Below are positions 7,676-10,028 of a stretch of 10,028 nucleotides of DNA, piece by piece. The DNA is taken from the NCBI GenBank assembly GCA_958404085.1, contig CATXZX010000027.1, positions 1-10,028 of the forward strand, written 5' to 3'. The notes beneath the pieces are model-generated. The model made no database searches, was not told where the DNA came from, and saw only the letters and a program-made list of their open reading frames with translations. The position numbers and the translations under genes were made by a program. Origin of the DNA: an uncultured Prevotellaceae bacterium. Its GTDB lineage: Bacteria > Bacteroidota > Bacteroidia > Bacteroidales > Bacteroidaceae. Numbering within the stretch: position 1 is the first letter of the stretch; each line of letters opens with the position of its first letter.

Positions 7676-7684
7676 TGCAATTCA

Positions 7685-8683
7685 TCAAAGAAACAGGAAA
7701 TCAAACCTCTTCACATTTCCAATTTTATTTTTCACCGAATAAAAATAACAAAACAATAAGACTAAACGACTCAAGCCATATCCATAATTGAATCTTCCAC
7801 ATACAGGTGTTCGCTTATTAAGCCAAGATTCAAAAAAATCATTTTTGCAATTAATAATTATATCAATCTTTTCTTCAACCAATTCAATCTGTTCTTTTTT
7901 CATTAAAAAACAAAGTAAATTTACTACTTCACGCAAAGAATAGGTATTCTCATATTCAAAATCTTCATTCAGTCTTAGGACTGTAGGATATGCATTGTTT
8001 TCTTCTTTCTGAACATATTCTTGTATATAAGTACTATTCAAACGTTCCAACATTCCTATAAATGCTTTCATATGTGAATTTACACATGTGAACAAGTCAT
8101 TAGACATTGTTCCTATAGCACAACATTTACATATATGTAAATAGGTGTTTAAATCTAATAAAAACGTTTTATCTATGCAGCTATTCGATTTTATCATCTT
8201 AGCCCGTTCAATTAAATCTCTTTCTGCTATTTGTAACATTTTTTTTGAGAGTTCCCTCATTTCTGGAAAAGAGCTACATTCAAGATAGACACAAACATAA
8301 TAAAAATCCATATTTAATCTTTCTGATGAATTTAAACAGGACTTTATTTTTTCTTTTATTTTCTGATTCTGTTCACCAAATATCTCTTGTATATCTGCGT
8401 CAATATACCCCTGCTTAACAACATATTCCAATATATACCCAATACCAGAAAGTCCTTTTCGGAAACTGATATCTTGATTTTTCGCTAATAATGATTGACA
8501 CAATATTTCAAAAGCCTTTTGCTTTATCGACGAATCATCTAACAACAAAGATACTTCAAACAAACAAATAGCACTACCACATTTACCATAATATAAGGAC
8601 AATGAATCATACGAATAAGTATTCAATAACACCAAATCCGATAATTGCAGTATTCGCTCTTTTAACTTTATGCTATTCATCAT
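7685..8683 (-). CDS. LanC-like alpha/alpha-barrel protein lacking the zinc site (332 aa)
   Basis: LanC enzymes form thioether rings in lanthipeptides using a zinc held by two Cys and one His. This protein shows the fold's repeat signatures, a Gly-rich turn leading into a hydrophobic helix: YYGKCGSAICLFEVSLLL (31-48), KGLSGIGYILEYVV (76-89) and NYGYGLSRLVLLF (299-311). The stretch GLSGIG is especially LanC-like. The catalytic WCYG and CHG motifs are absent, so classic cyclase activity is unlikely. It may be a degenerate member or a scaffold that binds the peptide. From memory, such proteins recur in Bacteroidales peptide clusters. It is the first gene of the operon, with a promoter box about 60 bases upstream. 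Two ATG codons (8683, 8680) stand together. An unrelated helical-barrel protein is possible, but the spacing of the three Gly-rich turns favours LanC-like. Confidence 0.65.
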   Translation of the reverse strand: MMNSIKLKERILQLSDLVLLNTYSYDSLSLYYGKCGSAICLFEVSLLLDDSSIKQKAFEILCQSLLAKNQDISFRKGLSGIGYILEYVVKQGYIDADIQEIFGEQNQKIKEKIKSCLNSSERLNMDFYYVCVYLECSSFPEMRELSKKMLQIAERDLIERAKMIKSNSCIDKTFLLDLNTYLHICKCCAIGTMSNDLFTCVNSHMKAFIGMLERLNSTYIQEYVQKEENNAYPTVLRLNEDFEYENTYSLREVVNLLCFLMKKEQIELVEEKIDIIINCKNDFFESWLNKRTPVCGRFNYGYGLSRLVLLFCYFYSVKNKIGNVKRFDFLFL

Positions 8684-8741
8684 TTAAATTCATATTTTCA
8701 TTATATAAGCAATCACGCTTCTTACTCGAAAAACTTTTCCA

Positions 8742-8749
8742 CAAAAATA
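8742..8749 (-). promoter_or_regulatory. -7 promoter box of the LanC-like/GT operon
   Basis: TATTTTTG on the minus strand matches TAnnTTTG exactly, 58 bases before the ATG at 8683. No clear TTTG lies at the -33 distance. It is the only such box I see ahead of the four-gene operon, and the genes that follow are too tightly packed for separate promoters. Confidence 0.5.
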
Positions 8750-8879
8750 GTTTTTTCTTTTTAATGAACCTGTTTCTTCAGCATATTTTTTGCACAAACA
8801 AGGAAATACGCTCCAAAAAAACAGTAATACAGGACATTTTTCGGCACACGGAATGAACATACTGCCCACGGGAAACAGC

Positions 8880-8968
8880 CCCGGGCGCAATTGTTCCCCG
8901 CGGCGGGCCTTGTATTTGGAAATACCTCGGAACTTTTTCGAAATACAAGGCCGCAGTTTCCGCCCGGG
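8880..8968. repeat. Large GC-rich imperfect inverted repeat
   Basis: Inner arms GGCCTTGTATTT (8906-8917) and AAATACAAGGCC (8941-8952) match over 12 bp around a 23-base loop. Outer arms CCCGGGCG (8880-8887) and CGCCCGGG (8961-8968) match over 8 bp. The unpaired stretches between the arms differ in length (18 and 8 bases). AAATAC occurs a further time inside the loop (8920-8925), giving an alternative fold. It lies between divergent promoters and ends no gene, so it is not an obvious terminator. It could be a regulatory dyad, a repeated intergenic element or a mobile-element remnant. Confidence 0.75.
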
Positions 8969-9077
8969 TACTATGCCGCCTGATGCGCGAAGGCCGTTTT
9001 CAGCGCCTGCTGCGGGATGCGGAAAAATGAATTTTACCTTTTTTATTATTCCTGCCGGCCGGAACTAAAAAAAAATG

Positions 9078-9085
9078 TAATTTTG
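9078..9085 (+). promoter_or_regulatory. -7 promoter box of gltX
   Basis: TAATTTTG matches TAnnTTTG. It follows an A-run and lies 32 bases before the ATG at 9118. No good -33 TTTG is seen; the palindrome CCGGCCGG lies about where the spacer begins. Confidence 0.55.
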
Positions 9086-9117
9086 CACTCTGATAAGCGT
9101 GAATCAACTGATAGAAC

Positions 9118-10028
9118 ATGAGCGACAAAAAAGTTAGGGTGCGTTTTGCTCCCAGTCCTACCGGACCTCTTCATATCGGCGGTGTGCGTACCGCTCTTTA
9201 TAACTATTTATTTGCCCGCCAGCACGGCGGAGAACTTATTTTCCGTATCGAAGATACCGACTCCAACCGGTTCGTACCGGGCGCGGAAGAGTACATTCTG
9301 GAATCTTTCCGCTGGCTCGGCATCCAGTTCGACGAAGGTGTCAGCTTTGGCGGGGCACACGGCCCGTACCGCCAGTCCGAACGTCGGGAAATCTACAAGA
9401 AGTATGTAAAGGAACTGCTCGATGCCGGCAAGGCATACATTGCATTCGATACGCCCGAGGAGCTGGAAGCCAAACGCAACGAGATAGCCAATTTCCAATA
9501 CGATGCCCGTACGCGCGGCATGATGCGCAACTCGCTCACCCTGCCGGCCGACGAGGTGGAACGCCTCATAGCCGGCGGCACGCAATACGTCGTGCGCTTC
9601 AAGATTGAGCCGGACGAAGACATCCACGTCGACGACCTGATACGCGGCGACGTCAAGATAAGTTCGTCGATCCTCGACGACAAGGTCCTCTACAAGTCGG
9701 CCGACGAACTTCCCACCTACCACTTGGCCAACATCGTGGATGACCACCTGATGGAAGTGACCCACGTCATCCGCGGCGAGGAGTGGCTGCCCTCCGCCCC
9801 ACTCCACGTACTGCTCTACCGCGCCTTCGGCTGGCAGGACACGATGCCGCGCTTTGCCCACCTGCCCCTGTTGCTCAAGCCCGACGGCAAAGGCAAACTG
9901 TCGAAACGCGACGGCGACCGCTTGGGATTCCCCGTTTTCCCCTTAGAATGGCACGACCCGAAAACCGGTGAGGTATCGTCGGGATACCGCGAGAGCGGAT
10001 ACCTGCCCGAAGCCGTCATCAACTTCCT
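9118..10028 (+). CDS. gltX: Glutamyl-tRNA synthetase, 5' part (gltX)
   Basis: This cytosolic class I aminoacyl-tRNA synthetase charges tRNA-Glu with glutamate using ATP. The window has 303 codons plus two bases. The gene runs off the right edge, so the C-terminal anticodon-binding domain is missing only because the window ends; a full GltX is usually near 500 residues. The ATP-binding HIGH motif appears as HIGG at 19-22, within RFAPSPTGPLHIGG (9-22). The KMSKS loop appears as KLSKR at 260-264. FRIEDTDSNRF and GEEWLPSAPLH are further conserved GltX stretches. The ATG at 9118 gives the expected short lead (MSDKKVRVRFAPSP). It is the only plus-strand gene, divergent from the AT-rich operon, with its own promoter and host-like GC-rich codon use. 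It reads as an intact housekeeping gene that marks the edge of the core genome. Confidence 0.97.
   Translation, partial: MSDKKVRVRFAPSPTGPLHIGGVRTALYNYLFARQHGGELIFRIEDTDSNRFVPGAEEYILESFRWLGIQFDEGVSFGGAHGPYRQSERREIYKKYVKELLDAGKAYIAFDTPEELEAKRNEIANFQYDARTRGMMRNSLTLPADEVERLIAGGTQYVVRFKIEPDEDIHVDDLIRGDVKISSSILDDKVLYKSADELPTYHLANIVDDHLMEVTHVIRGEEWLPSAPLHVLLYRAFGWQDTMPRFAHLPLLLKPDGKGKLSKRDGDRLGFPVFPLEWHDPKTGEVSSGYRESGYLPEAVINF

Larger units (their letters stand above)
4755..8870. other. AT-rich island carrying the LanC-like/GT operon
   Basis: Composition drops sharply within this stretch. Hand counts give 18 G+C of 60 at 6781-6840 and 23 of 60 at 5101-5160, against 40 of 60 at 4021-4080 and 33 of 60 at 9601-9660. 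Codon use in the four genes shifts to A/T-ending codons in step. This is the usual mark of horizontal acquisition. I found no integrase, transposase, tRNA or flanking direct repeat, so the means of entry is unknown and the edges are approximate. Confidence 0.7.
8684..9117. other. Divergent intergenic region between the AT-rich operon and gltX
   Basis: This 434-bp gap has no convincing gene. It holds the operon's -7 box (8742-8749), a GC-rich imperfect dyad (8880-8968), a CCGGCCGG palindrome (9055-9062), an A-run (9067-9075) and the gltX -7 box (9078-9085). The operon side is AT-rich and the gltX side GC-rich, with the change near 8840-8880. Confidence 0.8.

Noticed and set aside
8690..8860. 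Minus-strand 56-codon frame with five Cys just upstream of the LanC-like gene, as a possible small precursor peptide
   Set aside because: It contains the operon's likely -7 box, has no promoter of its own, shows no leader or GG motif, and its make-up looks like translated spacer.
8790..9068. Plus-strand 92-codon frame
   Set aside because: It runs through the large dyad and into the gltX promoter region, with no coding signature.
9208..9861. Minus-strand open frame of 217 codons
   Set aside because: It is antisense to the well-conserved gltX gene; such frames are common opposite GC-rich codons.

Overview
The window looks like chromosomal DNA from a gut Bacteroidales species (Bacteroides, Phocaeicola or a close relative). 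Four upstream regions carry the Bacteroidetes -7 promoter box TAnnTTTG. The partial glutamyl-tRNA synthetase at the right end reads like Bacteroides GltX from memory. A secreted GH95-like glycosidase fits a glycan-degrading gut commensal. The species cannot be fixed from the sequence alone.

All genes except the rightmost lie on the minus strand. At the left end (1-1185) are a LicD-family transferase and, overlapping it by ATGA, a glycosyltransferase cut off after 108 residues that looks decayed. A weak terminator (1254-1276) separates them from a large secreted GH95-like glycoside hydrolase (1344-3758), which has its own promoter. Next come two tandem, duplicated small membrane proteins of unknown function (3928-4754). 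All of this DNA is GC-rich.

From about 4755 to 8870 the composition becomes markedly AT-rich. A hand-counted line at 6781-6840 has 18 G+C of 60, against 40 of 60 at 4021-4080 and 33 of 60 at 9601-9660. This segment is one tight four-gene operon, read right to left: a LanC-like alpha/alpha-barrel protein, a GT4 glycosyltransferase, a GT2 glycosyltransferase, and a 256-residue protein. That last protein has a leader-like start with a double glycine and a hydrophobic Gly/Ala/Ser-rich, Cys-containing C-terminus. The gaps are 9, -4 and -4 bases. My reading, which is inference, is a horizontally acquired system that makes a glycosylated, bacteriocin-like or otherwise exported peptide/protein. No dehydratase, protease or transporter is visible. 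Non-biosynthetic genes bound the segment on both sides, so the locus appears self-contained.

Between this operon and the divergent gltX gene is a 434-bp spacer. It holds a promoter for each direction and a large GC-rich imperfect dyad (8880-8968) of unknown role. gltX starts at 9118 and runs off the right edge, so the window has only its catalytic part.
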